Below, one piece after another: positions 47,360 to 55,319 of a stretch of DNA of 64,000 bases; within the stretch, counting starts at the first letter, position 1, and each line of letters starts with the position of its first letter. Source of the stretch: Actinopolymorpha sp. NPDC004070 (GTDB taxonomy: Bacteria; Actinomycetota; Actinomycetes; Propionibacteriales; Actinopolymorphaceae). The notes below the pieces were generated by a model. It made no database searches and had not been told where the DNA came from. It saw only the letters and a list, made by a program, of their open reading frames with translations. The translations under genes were made by a program, and so were the position numbers. The stretch covers positions 310,001 to 374,000 of the forward strand of contig NZ_JBEXMJ010000003.1 of assembly GCF_040610475.1 (NCBI RefSeq). Reading direction: 5' to 3'.

Positions 47360-48154
47360 TCAGCGCGAGGTGAGCGGAACGCCCGCGCGGCTCGGGCGGG
47401 TCCGCCTGGCGGCCTCGCGTACCAGCGGCTCGGCGAGCGCCTGCAGGTCGGGGCTCGGCAGCAGGCGCAGGTCGTCCCAGAGCAGCCCGCGGTAGCGCAG
47501 GTACTGCTGCGCTGCCTGGGCCTGGTTGCCCTGAGCCAGGTGGGCCTGGATCACCAGCCGGTGCGCACTTTCCCGCAGCGGTTCCTCCCGGGCCACGAGC
47601 AGCGCGGCATTCAGTCCGGCCGCGTGGCGGCAGGCGGCGACGTGCGCGGCAGCGACCGCCTCCAGGCTGAGCAGTCGCAGCAGCCGCAGCTCTTCCCGCG
47701 CGGCCGCCAGCCAGTACTCGTCCCAGTCCGGCAGCAGGTCGCCGCCGAGCAGTCGCAGTTCCACGCCGTCGGCGCTGTCACGCTGGCCGGTGGTGATGGC
47801 GTCGATCAGGTGCCGCTGCGCCTGGGCATCGACGCTCACCCAGGATTGCAGGGACAGCCGGTTCGCCTCCCGCCGGATGAGGTCCGGAGCCAGCCGGCGG
47901 ACGATGGACAGGGCTCGGCGCAGGCTGGCCGCGGCCTGGTACTGCGCGGCCTCAGGCCACAGCGCGCCGGCCACCTGGTTGCGGGTGCGGGTGTGGTCCT
48001 CGAGCGCGAGGTAGGCCACCAGTCGTTCACCGGCGTGGCCGACCTCGACTACCGAGCCGTTCGAGACGATCCGGAAGTGCCGCAGCACCTGGACCTGCAA
48101 CGTAGTGGTTCCGGTACCTGGCCGCTCCGGCGCGGTTTGGACGATGACGCTCAC
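47360..48154 (-). CDS. SARP-like regulator with BTAD domain, first gene of the eCIS operon
   Basis: A 264-residue regulator of the SARP/AfsR type. The N-terminal ~95 residues form an OmpR-like winged-helix DNA-binding region (LQVQVLRHFRI, then VAGALWPEAAQYQAAASLRRAL). The rest is a bacterial transcriptional activation domain, an all-helical TPR-like fold (LLSLEAVAAAHVAACRH, HRLVIQAHLAQGNQAQAAQQYLRYRG). There is no NB-ARC or TPR extension. The GTG at 48154 has GGGGGG directly upstream and is preferred; ATG 48193 would add 13 residues. SARPs activate secondary metabolism and developmental genes. Its location 181 bases ahead of the sheath suggests it controls the particle. Confidence 0.85.
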   Translation of the reverse strand: MSVIVQTAPERPGTGTTTLQVQVLRHFRIVSNGSVVEVGHAGERLVAYLALEDHTRTRNQVAGALWPEAAQYQAAASLRRALSIVRRLAPDLIRREANRLSLQSWVSVDAQAQRHLIDAITTGQRDSADGVELRLLGGDLLPDWDEYWLAAAREELRLLRLLSLEAVAAAHVAACRHAAGLNAALLVAREEPLRESAHRLVIQAHLAQGNQAQAAQQYLRYRGLLWDDLRLLPSPDLQALAEPLVREAARRTRPSRAGVPLTSR

Positions 48155-48288
48155 GTGCCCCCCGCGACGTCGCAACTCAGCAGAGACGATCATAGTACGT
48201 CCGGGGCAGCGCGAGAGGGGGGAGTTGCCGATCTTCGCCGTCGGCCGTACGGGCAACTCGACAGCGCGCTCCAACACCCGCTCCACAA

Positions 48289-48330
48289 CGACGAACGCCC
48301 CCGTCGGCCGGAGCCGGGGAGCGTTCGTCG
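48289..48330. terminator. Strong hairpin next to a tRNA 3'-end fragment
   Basis: CGACGAACGC (48289-48298) pairs perfectly with GCGTTCGTCG (48321-48330). Inside, CCCC (48299-48302) pairs with GGGG (48316-48319), leaving one unpaired A. It lacks a U tract, as many actinobacterial terminators do. It lies 20 bases after a tRNA-like 3' end read on the - strand and before the regulator, so it is probably the native terminator of a lost tRNA gene. Confidence 0.7.
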
Positions 48331-48349
48331 AACGACGTGGTGTTGCGTG

Positions 48350-48370
48350 AATGCGCCGGGATTCGAACCC
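48350..48370 (-). other. tRNA 3'-end fragment, possible attachment-site scar
   Basis: Read on the - strand this is GGGTTCGAATCCCGGCGCATT: a T-loop with part of its stem followed by an acceptor-like 3' strand. The outer T-stem pairs and everything 5' of the loop are missing: the flanking bases do not fold as a tRNA. A terminator-like hairpin follows 20 bases downstream. Integrases commonly recombine at tRNA 3' ends, so this may be one side of an old integration site. The tRNA identity cannot be determined. Confidence 0.4.
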
Positions 48371-48917
48371 TTCAACAAAGAACACTACGAAAGCACTGAA
48401 GCACCCGAGAGCACTGAGCACAACCGGAGCGAACCAAGCCACTGCGACCATGCAGAATGACGAATTCGTTGTGAGTGTGACACGCGGCACGATCGTACGC
48501 AACGCCTGTGCCCAAACCGCCGTACGCAACGGTCTCGGCAATCTGCCAGGGTGGGCGACTACAGCCGTTCGACGCGGACGCCGCGACGTGAGTCCCGGTG
48601 CCGGGAACTCCTCGGCCGACGACCTCCTGGGCAGTCGCATCGGGGATGCTGGTCGTGTTGCGGTGAACGGCGAACCGTCGGGCCCTCGGACCCGGGTCGT
48701 CATGCCGCAGCCCATGCCGCTCGCGAGGTACCGCGCGGAAGTCTGAGTTCTGGGTGCCGGTCTTGAACTCGACCAGCACGACGCCACAGCATCGTGAAGC
48801 CGTCAGTCTCCGCTGGCTGGGGTCGCCGGTTCGAGGGGACGCCACAATCTCGTGCTGGCCGAGTTTCACGGCGACATGGCCCGGATGGCCGCCGCTTGTC
48901 GGTTGCTGTCGCTTAGC
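48371..48917. other. Gene-free stretch of mixed composition
   Basis: No credible coding sequence is visible on either strand. The first ~110 bases are AT-richer than anything nearby (runs such as CAACAAAGAACAC), consistent with foreign DNA starting at the tRNA scar. The remainder returns to high G+C without codon-position bias I can recognise. Confidence 0.45.
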
Positions 48918-49117
48918 CGAATCCACCGATGATCTGTGGTTGATCGTCTCCGGTGTGGCTTGGCGGTGTGGTTGTTGTGGGGCAGGGGCTGGTGCCTGGC
49001 CTGGTTGCCAGGGTGTCCACGTTCGAGGTTCCCGGGTTGCGCCGTTGCGGCTGGGTGGTCACGGAGGACGCCAGGCGTGCGGGGACGGCGATCAGTTCGC
49101 GGCGGACGGTGGCGGGC
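48918..49117 (-). mobile_element. IS1380-family 3' remnant (left copy)
   Basis: On the - strand this encodes part of the transposase C-terminus (ATVRRELIAVPARLAS) and the 3' non-coding end of the insertion sequence. It is a diverged copy of bases about 55999-56292 in opposite orientation. About 100 bases that are present in the right copy (56046-56148) are missing here. Its outer end at 48918 corresponds to the right copy's end near 56292. The copy is non-functional. Confidence 0.75.
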
Positions 49118-49406
49118 GCCTGAAATCCGCCCCGCCGGCCAAACCACTGCGCCTTCGAGGGCCTACCGCCGGATGGAGGAATGAGAAGGTCCTGGTCCGC
49201 GGCATGAATGTCGGCGTCAAGCAGTCTTCGGCCGGGGAGTGCCGCAGGTACTTCCTTGACATTGTGACCCGTTTTGTCGATTTGCCCCGTTCCGGCTGTG
49301 TGCAGCGAACATCAGCGGATGTCCCCCTTTGGGAGGTGTCGCCGGTTCGCCGGTTGGGTACGTCGCATAAGCGTATGAAATGCCGTACGGCCAGGTGGAG
49401 ATCAGT

Positions 49407-49916
49407 GTGGATGCCCAGATCACTGTGCGGGTCGATGGCGAGTCCCGATCGCTGATTGTGGATACGCGGACGACGTTGTTGGATGCCCTCCGGGAACGGC
49501 TTGGTGTGACCTCGCCGAAGAAGGGTTGTGACCACGGTCAGTGTGGTGCGTGCACGGTCCTGGTGAACGGGCGTCGGGCACTCACGTGTCTTGCGCTCGC
49601 GGTGGCTCATGATGGCGCGGAGATCATGACCGCGGCTGGACTCGCCGACGGTGCCGCGTTGCACGAGATGCAGCAGGCGTTCGTCGACCACGACGGGTTC
49701 CAGTGCGGGTACTGCACGCCAGGTCAGATCTGCTCGGCTGTCGGGATGCTGGACGAGGTTGAAGCCGGCCATCCGAGCCACGTCACGCGGTATCTCAACG
49801 CCGGCAACGTGGGCCTGGACGCCGAGGAGATCCGGGAACGAATGAGCGGAAACCTGTGCCGGTGCGGTGCGTACGTCAACATCGTCGCCGCCATCCGGGA
49901 GGTGGCTGAGCGTTGA
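49407..49916 (+). CDS. 2Fe-2S subunit of a molybdenum hydroxylase (xanthine dehydrogenase/aldehyde oxidoreductase family)
   Basis: A 169-residue iron-sulfur subunit. The plant-type ferredoxin cluster motif is GCDHGQCGACTVL plus a later TC, and the second 2Fe-2S cluster domain has QCGYCTPGQ and NLCRCGAY. The GTG at 49407 is preferred: AGGTGGAG lies six bases upstream, whereas ATG 49380 has no ribosome-binding site. The stop overlaps the TTG start of the next gene. It passes electrons from the Mo subunit to FAD. There is no Tat signal, so the enzyme is probably cytoplasmic. Confidence 0.93.
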   Translation: MDAQITVRVDGESRSLIVDTRTTLLDALRERLGVTSPKKGCDHGQCGACTVLVNGRRALTCLALAVAHDGAEIMTAAGLADGAALHEMQQAFVDHDGFQCGYCTPGQICSAVGMLDEVEAGHPSHVTRYLNAGNVGLDAEEIRERMSGNLCRCGAYVNIVAAIREVAER

Positions 49917-50905
49917 GGCCGTTCGAGTACACGCGGGCGCTCGACGCGGCGACGGCGGTCGCCATCGTGTCGGAGCGACCCGGTGCCGCATTCCTGGGTG
50001 CTGGTACGAACCTCGTCGATCACATGAAGCTGGGTGTCGCGAACCCCAATCTTCTTGTCGACGTGAGGGGGCTCCCATACGACCGGATCGTGTCGCTGCC
50101 GGACGGCGGGATCAGGGTGGGTGCCGCTGTGTCGAACACTGATCTGGCGGTGGCCCCTGTCGTCCGGTCCCGCTATCCGATGCTGTCGCGGGCATTGCTC
50201 GCCGGCGCGTCGGCTCAGCTGCGGAACGTGGCGACAACTGCGGGGAATGTGATGCAGCGCACCCGGTGCGTCTACTTCCAGGACGTGAGCACCCCGTGCA
50301 ACAAGCGCGAGCCCGGTGCCGGCTGTTCGGCGGTCGACGGCTTCAACCGCGACCTCGCCATTCTCGGTGCGTCCGAGCACTGTGTGGCGACTCATCCGTC
50401 GGACATGGCGGTTGCCCTGGCTGCGCTGGACGCCGCTGTCGTCGTTCTCGGTGTGGACGGTGAGCGGAGCGTTCCGGTGGCCGACTTTCATCGGCTCCCC
50501 GGCGATGAGCCACACCGGGACACGGTGCTCGCGCACGGCGAGTTGATCACGGCGATCGACCTGCCGGATGTTCCGATGGCGGCCCGTTCGACCTACCGCA
50601 AGGTGCGCGACCGTGCGTCGTACGCTTTCGCTCTGGTGTCTGTCGCGGCGGCTCTCGAGATCACCGACGGCACAGTTTCCGACGTCCGAATCGCCCTCGG
50701 GGGTGTGGCGCACAAGCCGTGGCGTGCGGCTCGAGCGGAGCAGACGCTGCGGGGCGCCCCAGCCACCGAGGACAGTTTCCGGCGGGCGGCCGACGCCGAA
50801 CTCTCCGCTGCGCGGCCGCTCACTGGCAACGGGTTCAAGGTTCCGCTGGCCCGCAACACGATTGTCGCGGCGCTGCGCGACCTCGCGCGTGAGGACTCAG
50901 CATGA
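49913..50905 (+). CDS. FAD subunit of the molybdenum hydroxylase, with PaoB-like extra Fe-S cluster motif
   Basis: A 330-residue FAD-binding subunit (CoxM/PaoB family). The FAD-binding segment FLGAGTNLVDHMKLG and the TTAGNVMQRTRC segment are clear. Four Cys after it (C119 onward: RCVYFQD, PCNKR, GCSA, HCV) match the insertion that binds an additional 4Fe-4S cluster in PaoB-type aldehyde oxidoreductases. The start is a TTG overlapping the TGA of the small subunit, an unusual but coupled start. The enzyme is therefore closer to PaoABC than to classical xanthine dehydrogenase. Confidence 0.92.
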   Translation: MRPFEYTRALDAATAVAIVSERPGAAFLGAGTNLVDHMKLGVANPNLLVDVRGLPYDRIVSLPDGGIRVGAAVSNTDLAVAPVVRSRYPMLSRALLAGASAQLRNVATTAGNVMQRTRCVYFQDVSTPCNKREPGAGCSAVDGFNRDLAILGASEHCVATHPSDMAVALAALDAAVVVLGVDGERSVPVADFHRLPGDEPHRDTVLAHGELITAIDLPDVPMAARSTYRKVRDRASYAFALVSVAAALEITDGTVSDVRIALGGVAHKPWRAARAEQTLRGAPATEDSFRRAADAELSAARPLTGNGFKVPLARNTIVAALRDLAREDSA

Positions 50906-50957
50906 ACCCCTGCACCCGACGGCGGCCGCCGATCAACAGTCCGCGCAGGGAGGCCCC

Positions 50958-53072
50958 ATGACCGACATGCTCCCGCCGCGCGAGATGGGCCGGCCACTCA
51001 CCAGGGTCGATGGCCTGGCCAAGGTGACCGGCACGGCGCCCTATGCGTATGAGCAGAAGGTGGACAACCCGCTCTACCTGTATCCGGTCCAGGCGACGAT
51101 CGCCCGCGGGCGGATCACCGCGATCGACACGGCGGCCGCTGAGGCCTGTGATGGTGTCGCCTTCGTCCTCACGCACGAGAACGCGCCACCGCTCGCGTCC
51201 GACGCCGACCTGGAGTATTGGGTGCTCCAGTCTGATGACGTTGCCTATCGGGGCCAGTTCATAGGCGCGGTCGTCGCAGAGAGCCTCGAGATCGCTCGCG
51301 ATGCGGCGACCCTGGTCCACGTGACCTATGCCGTGGAGCCGCACGACGTCGTCCTGCGAGCGGACCGCGACGACATCTACGCGCCCGACCATGTGAACCC
51401 GGGGTATCCCACGGACAGCGCGGACGGTGACGCCGATGCGGCGTTTGCCGACGCCGCGACCACGGTCGACCAGACGTACACCACGCCCACCGAGCACCAC
51501 AACCCGATGGAGCCGCACACGACCGTCGCGATATGGAACCACGACGGGCTGACCATGTACGACTCGTCCCAGGGTGTGCACTCGGCCAAGGCCGCGCTGC
51601 TGCCAGTGTTCGGCCTCGACGCCGATGCGTTCCGGATCATCTCGCCATACGTGGGCGGCGGATTCGGGTCCAAGGGCATGCCCCACGCCCACAACGTGCT
51701 CGCCGGCCTGGCCGCCCGAATGGCCGGCGGCCGTCCTGTCAAGCTCACGCTGACCCGGCAGCAGATGTTCGGTCCCGCCGGGCACCGCACGCCGACCATC
51801 CAGCACATCCGGCTCGGCGCCGACGCCGATGGGCGCCTCACCGCACTCGCCCACGACGTGGTCGAGCAGACGGCGAGGTTCAAGGAGTTCGCAGAGCAGA
51901 CCGCCACCCCGACCCGGATGATGTACGCGGCGCTGAACCGGCGGACCAGCCACCGGCTAGCGCGCCTCGACATTCCGGTACCCACCTGGATGCGGGCGCC
52001 GGGCGAGACGCCCGGGATGTTCGCACTCGAGGTTGCGATGGACGAGCTCGCGGTCGTCTGCGGCCTCGACCCCATCGAGCTGCGGATCCGCAACGAGCCC
52101 GAGCGCGACCCGGAGACGGGTCTGCCCTGGTCGAGCAGGAACCTCGTCGCCTGCCTTCGTGAGGGCGCCCGACGTTTCGGATGGGACTCGCGCGATCCCA
52201 CACCAGGTGCGCGCCGGCGCGACGGCTGGCTGGTCGGCACAGGCGTCGCCAGCTCCACCTACCCCGCCAAACGGCTGCAGGGCTCCGTCGCCTCGATCCG
52301 AGCCGGTGGCGAAGGCCGGTACGAGGTGTCGATCGGCGCCGCGGACATCGGCACCGGCACCTGGACCACCTTGGCGCAGATCGCCGCGGACGCGCTCGAG
52401 GTACCTGTCGACGCGATCGACCTGCGCATCGGTGACACAGCGCTTCCCGCCGCCTCGGTGGCGGGTGGGTCGAGCGGCATGGCCAGCTGGGGTTCGGCGG
52501 TTGTCGCGGCTGCCCGCACTCTCCGGGATCGCAATGGGGCGAACCCGCCCGCCGGAGCCGAGGCCCGCGCCGACATGCCGGACAACCCGAATGAGAGCAA
52601 GTTCGCGATGCATGCGTTCGGTGCGCAGTTCGCTGAGGTGCGGGTGCACGCCGACACCGGCGAGATCCGGGTCCCACGAATGCTCGGGGTCTTCGCCGCC
52701 GGCCGTATCATCAACCCGGCCACCGCCCGGTCGCAGTTCATCGGCGCCATGACGATGGGCCTGTCCATGGCGCTCCACGAGGCAAGCGTGTTGGATCCAC
52801 GCTTCGGCCACGTGGTCAACCATGACTTCGCCAGCTACCACATCGCCGCCCACGCCGACGTGGCAGATATCGATGCTACCTGGATCGACGAGGACGACCC
52901 CTACGTCAACCCGATGGGCTCCAAAGGCATCGGCGAGATCGGCATCGTCGGAGCCGCCGCCGCCATCGCCAACGCCGCCTACCATGCCACCGGCACGCGC
53001 TTCCGCGACCTGCCGATAACCCCGGACGCGATGGTGCCAGTAGTCGAGAACCTGGTTGACCGAACGCAGTGA
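50958..53072 (+). CDS. Molybdopterin-binding catalytic subunit of the molybdenum hydroxylase
   Basis: A 704-residue Mo subunit (CoxL/PaoC family). It shows the cofactor-binding GGGFGSKG near residue 230 and the catalytic glutamate E660 in GIGEIG, with the usual a/b hammerhead domain at the N-terminus (GLAKVTGTAPYAYE). ATG 50958 has GGGAGG upstream and lies 52 bases after the FAD subunit. Length is at the shorter end typical of PaoC-type enzymes. Likely substrates are aldehydes or N-heterocycles; none can be assigned. No maturation (XdhC/MocA-like) gene is next to it. Confidence 0.92.
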   Translation: MTDMLPPREMGRPLTRVDGLAKVTGTAPYAYEQKVDNPLYLYPVQATIARGRITAIDTAAAEACDGVAFVLTHENAPPLASDADLEYWVLQSDDVAYRGQFIGAVVAESLEIARDAATLVHVTYAVEPHDVVLRADRDDIYAPDHVNPGYPTDSADGDADAAFADAATTVDQTYTTPTEHHNPMEPHTTVAIWNHDGLTMYDSSQGVHSAKAALLPVFGLDADAFRIISPYVGGGFGSKGMPHAHNVLAGLAARMAGGRPVKLTLTRQQMFGPAGHRTPTIQHIRLGADADGRLTALAHDVVEQTARFKEFAEQTATPTRMMYAALNRRTSHRLARLDIPVPTWMRAPGETPGMFALEVAMDELAVVCGLDPIELRIRNEPERDPETGLPWSSRNLVACLREGARRFGWDSRDPTPGARRRDGWLVGTGVASSTYPAKRLQGSVASIRAGGEGRYEVSIGAADIGTGTWTTLAQIAADALEVPVDAIDLRIGDTALPAASVAGGSSGMASWGSAVVAAARTLRDRNGANPPAGAEARADMPDNPNESKFAMHAFGAQFAEVRVHADTGEIRVPRMLGVFAAGRIINPATARSQFIGAMTMGLSMALHEASVLDPRFGHVVNHDFASYHIAAHADVADIDATWIDEDDPYVNPMGSKGIGEIGIVGAAAAIANAAYHATGTRFRDLPITPDAMVPVVENLVDRTQ

Positions 53073-53105
53073 GGCCATGCATCAGCACGACGTCCTGTGT
53101 CGGGA

Positions 53106-53150
53106 GTGCGCCCGGGAGGGTTCGAACCTCCGACGAGCCGGATTAGAAGG
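53106..53150 (-). tRNA. tRNA-Arg(UCU)-like 3' half; likely attachment-site remnant
   Basis: Read on the - strand the fragment starts in an anticodon loop (CTTCTAA, anticodon UCU) and continues with the anticodon-stem 3' strand TCCGG, a variable loop, a perfect T-arm (GGAGG, TTCGAAC, CCTCC), and the acceptor 3' strand CGGGCGC with discriminator A. Nothing 5' of the anticodon loop can be found: bases 53151-53190 do not form a D-arm or acceptor strand. A tRNA cut exactly at the anticodon loop is the usual footprint of integrase-mediated integration. The intact tRNA should lie elsewhere. Confidence 0.75.
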
Positions 53151-53439
53151 ATCGCACGCAACGTCCAAACGCCTCACCTGCAGTTGCCGCCACGATCACC
53201 CGCACCAGCCTGTTGGCGAGCACTGGCGTTCGGCGTATCGCACCCCGCCGGGCGACGGAACGAGGGCACTGCGTTAGCGATTTCTGGCGCAGCAGCCAGC
53301 CGGTGCGGCGCTCGCCGACCCACAGCGCGTACATGTTGGCCCCGTCGACGCAGTCGATCTCCTCGACGGTGACGGCCGTGGTCTGCGCGGTGTCGAGACA
53401 GCGTCTGGCGGCCTCGTCCAACACGAAGGTCTGCACCAT
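53143..53439 (-). CDS. Small hypothetical protein running into the tRNA fragment
   Basis: A 98-residue reading frame. The first ~55 residues have natural composition (TFVLDEAARRCLDTAQ, then VEEIDCVDGANMYALWVG) and could be a real gene start; the Arg-rich remainder looks like non-coding sequence and ends inside the tRNA fragment. No ribosome-binding site precedes the ATG. It may be a gene truncated by integration at the tRNA. Low confidence. Confidence 0.3.
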   Translation of the reverse strand: MVQTFVLDEAARRCLDTAQTTAVTVEEIDCVDGANMYALWVGERRTGWLLRQKSLTQCPRSVARRGAIRRTPVLANRLVRVIVAATAGEAFGRCVRSF

Positions 53440-53596
53440 ATGTCTTCAATGCCCGCAGGTTTGCATGCGTGGGTATGGGAGAACACGTCGTTTACAGACG
53501 GTTGGACGGGTTGGCCTTGACTGTCCATTCATGTCAACGCCAGGTTTCGCCGGCTACCGGGGTGAGGCCCCGCACGTCCTACGGAGGTCGTTCACG

Positions 53597-55198
53597 GTGA
53601 CTCGGCGGTGCGGGAGGTGGTTGCTTGCCGCGGGGCTCCTCGCAGTGCTGGTCGGGCTCGGTAGGCCGCCGGCGCCGGCCGGGGGAGTTGATTCCGTACG
53701 AGTGAGCGCCGCGAGTGCGGATCGCGACAGGGACTTGGGGCTTCTCGGTGACTTGGGCCCTTGGGATGTGAAGCTCTCAGCGATGCGGGGCGGGCGAGGC
53801 CGCGGGACGCGGCTTGACCGTGACGTGGCGGGAGAGCCCGGCGCGGCGCCCCAGCCGGCTCGGAACGAGGCGCCCGGCGCTGAGGGTATCGACAAGGTGC
53901 GACTTGCGGCCGCGCTGAGGAAGGCGGTCGCGGAGGAGCGGTTCGCCGTCGGTCTGGTCGACCACGGCGTTCGCAACAGGCGTACGCCGGTTGTTGACGT
54001 GGCGGTGATCGAGCTTGGTCCGGATGGGCGGCCCACCGCCGTGGCGGATGTCGTACTCAGCAAGGACTACCCGCGCGGTTCCGTGGTGCCTGTGGACGAC
54101 CACCTCGAGACGAGCGAGATGCGTTGGCGGCGGTGGAACACAGAGGAGTGGGAGGCCGGCTCGCCGGGATCGGTCGACGTGGTGCCTGGTCGCGAGAATG
54201 CTTCGATGGAGGCGATGTCACCGTATCCGGCCTCGGTGCTCAAGTTGATGGTGGCGTTTGGGATTCTCCGCCTGGTCGACCGCGGGGTTCTCGAGTTGGA
54301 CGAGACGGTGAGATACCGACCGGCCTACAGCACCAGTGGGTGCGGAGGTCCCGGCCAGGCACAGCTGCACACGTGGCTGGATCGAATGATCACGGTCTCG
54401 GACAACCGCGCGACCTGTGTGCTGGTGAAGAAGCTGCACGACTTGGGAGAGGTGAAGCGGCTCAACGCGACGTTCCAGGATCTCGGTCTGCACACGTTGC
54501 AGATCCGCGGTACCAACCCGGCGACCGGTGGCGAATGGGTGGGGATGAGCATGACGGCGCTGGACACCGCTCGGCTGCTGCTGATCGTCGCCGACAGCGC
54601 GGGACGTGGCGGGTTGCGTTCCAGTGCACCGAGGACCGGCGCGGCAGAGGCCAGTGGCAACGCTCCCAGCGGGCCGGGGATTTTGTGGCGTACGTCGTCA
54701 GGAAGAGGGGTCACCACGAGCGTGCTGAAGCAGTCGTCTCGCGCGTACTTCGCCCGTCTGCTGGCCGCCCAGGGGCTCAACCAGGCCTTGTCGACATCCA
54801 ACTGGTGCGGACGCGACTATCCTGCCCGCGGGATACCGCAGCGCGTCCCGAAGCGATGGATCGATCCGGTCGACGGCACTGTCACGGTCGGCTATCGGGT
54901 GTACGGGCAGGACGTGCGGCCTTGCAACCGGCGCGCCGAGGTCGAGTTCGCGCACAAGACCGGCCGGACCAGCCAGGCCGGCGCGGACGCCGGGATCGTG
55001 ACGTCGCTACCCAGTGCGCCCGTGCGAAGGTATGTCGTCGCCGTCTTCACCAACCTCGGACTACGGTTCGCCGACGCGCACAAGCCGCCCAACCCGCCGG
55101 GAGTCTTCGCTGTCCCCTTCACGGAGAAGCTCGCCAAGCTCGGTCTGCGAATCGACCAGATCATGACAGCGCGGGCCGCTAGGAGCGTGGGTCAGTAG
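53597..55198 (+). CDS. Secreted class A beta-lactamase-fold serine hydrolase
   Basis: A 533-residue protein with a signal peptide (TRRCGRWLLAAGLLAVLVGLG). The GTG at 53597 is chosen because GGAGG lies nine bases upstream and the signal peptide begins there. The penicilloyl-serine transferase motifs are present: SVLK (S213, K216), SDN (268-270) and KTG (454-456). A Ser/Ala-rich spacer of about 100 residues precedes the catalytic part. It could be a beta-lactamase, a penicillin-interacting enzyme or a peptidoglycan D,D-peptidase relative. The extended N-terminal region is unlike compact class A enzymes, so I do not call it an antibiotic-resistance gene. Confidence 0.8.
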   Translation: MTRRCGRWLLAAGLLAVLVGLGRPPAPAGGVDSVRVSAASADRDRDLGLLGDLGPWDVKLSAMRGGRGRGTRLDRDVAGEPGAAPQPARNEAPGAEGIDKVRLAAALRKAVAEERFAVGLVDHGVRNRRTPVVDVAVIELGPDGRPTAVADVVLSKDYPRGSVVPVDDHLETSEMRWRRWNTEEWEAGSPGSVDVVPGRENASMEAMSPYPASVLKLMVAFGILRLVDRGVLELDETVRYRPAYSTSGCGGPGQAQLHTWLDRMITVSDNRATCVLVKKLHDLGEVKRLNATFQDLGLHTLQIRGTNPATGGEWVGMSMTALDTARLLLIVADSAGRGGLRSSAPRTGAAEASGNAPSGPGILWRTSSGRGVTTSVLKQSSRAYFARLLAAQGLNQALSTSNWCGRDYPARGIPQRVPKRWIDPVDGTVTVGYRVYGQDVRPCNRRAEVEFAHKTGRTSQAGADAGIVTSLPSAPVRRYVVAVFTNLGLRFADAHKPPNPPGVFAVPFTEKLAKLGLRIDQIMTARAARSVGQ

Positions 55199-55319
55199 CA
55201 CGCCAGCGGGTCCGTGATACGGACGTCGGGGGCGCGACTGAAACGTACGAGCCTGCTCGTGATCGGGGCCGATCCCAAGGCAGGTCTGCCATCCGACGCC
55301 ACCGTCCGGACCTTCCTTC

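Noticed and set aside
21766..48154. Prophage interpretation of the tail-like cluster
   Set aside because: There is no capsid, portal, terminase, integrase or lysis gene, and the AAA+ ATPase, DUF4255 cap and DUF4157 payload are eCIS-specific.
21766..48154. Type VI secretion system
   Set aside because: No TssJ/L/M membrane complex or ClpV is present; the single sheath protein is phage-type and not TssB/TssC.
48371..48917. A - strand frame of up to 184 codons here
   Set aside because: It is Arg/Ser-rich without recognisable motifs and overlaps the AT-rich junction; no start signal supports it.
49380..49406. ATG 49380 as start of the 2Fe-2S subunit
   Set aside because: It has no ribosome-binding site, whereas GTG 49407 has AGGTGGAG six bases upstream and gives the family's usual N-terminus.
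53213..53596. Upstream in-frame extension of the secreted hydrolase
   Set aside because: The extension lacks coding character, crosses the region beside the tRNA scar, and would bury the signal peptide; GTG 53597 has a proper ribosome-binding site.
53597..55198. Call as an antibiotic-resistance beta-lactamase
   Set aside because: The three motifs fit the fold, but the long N-terminal spacer and overall length are unlike class A resistance enzymes, and no linked resistance regulator is seen.
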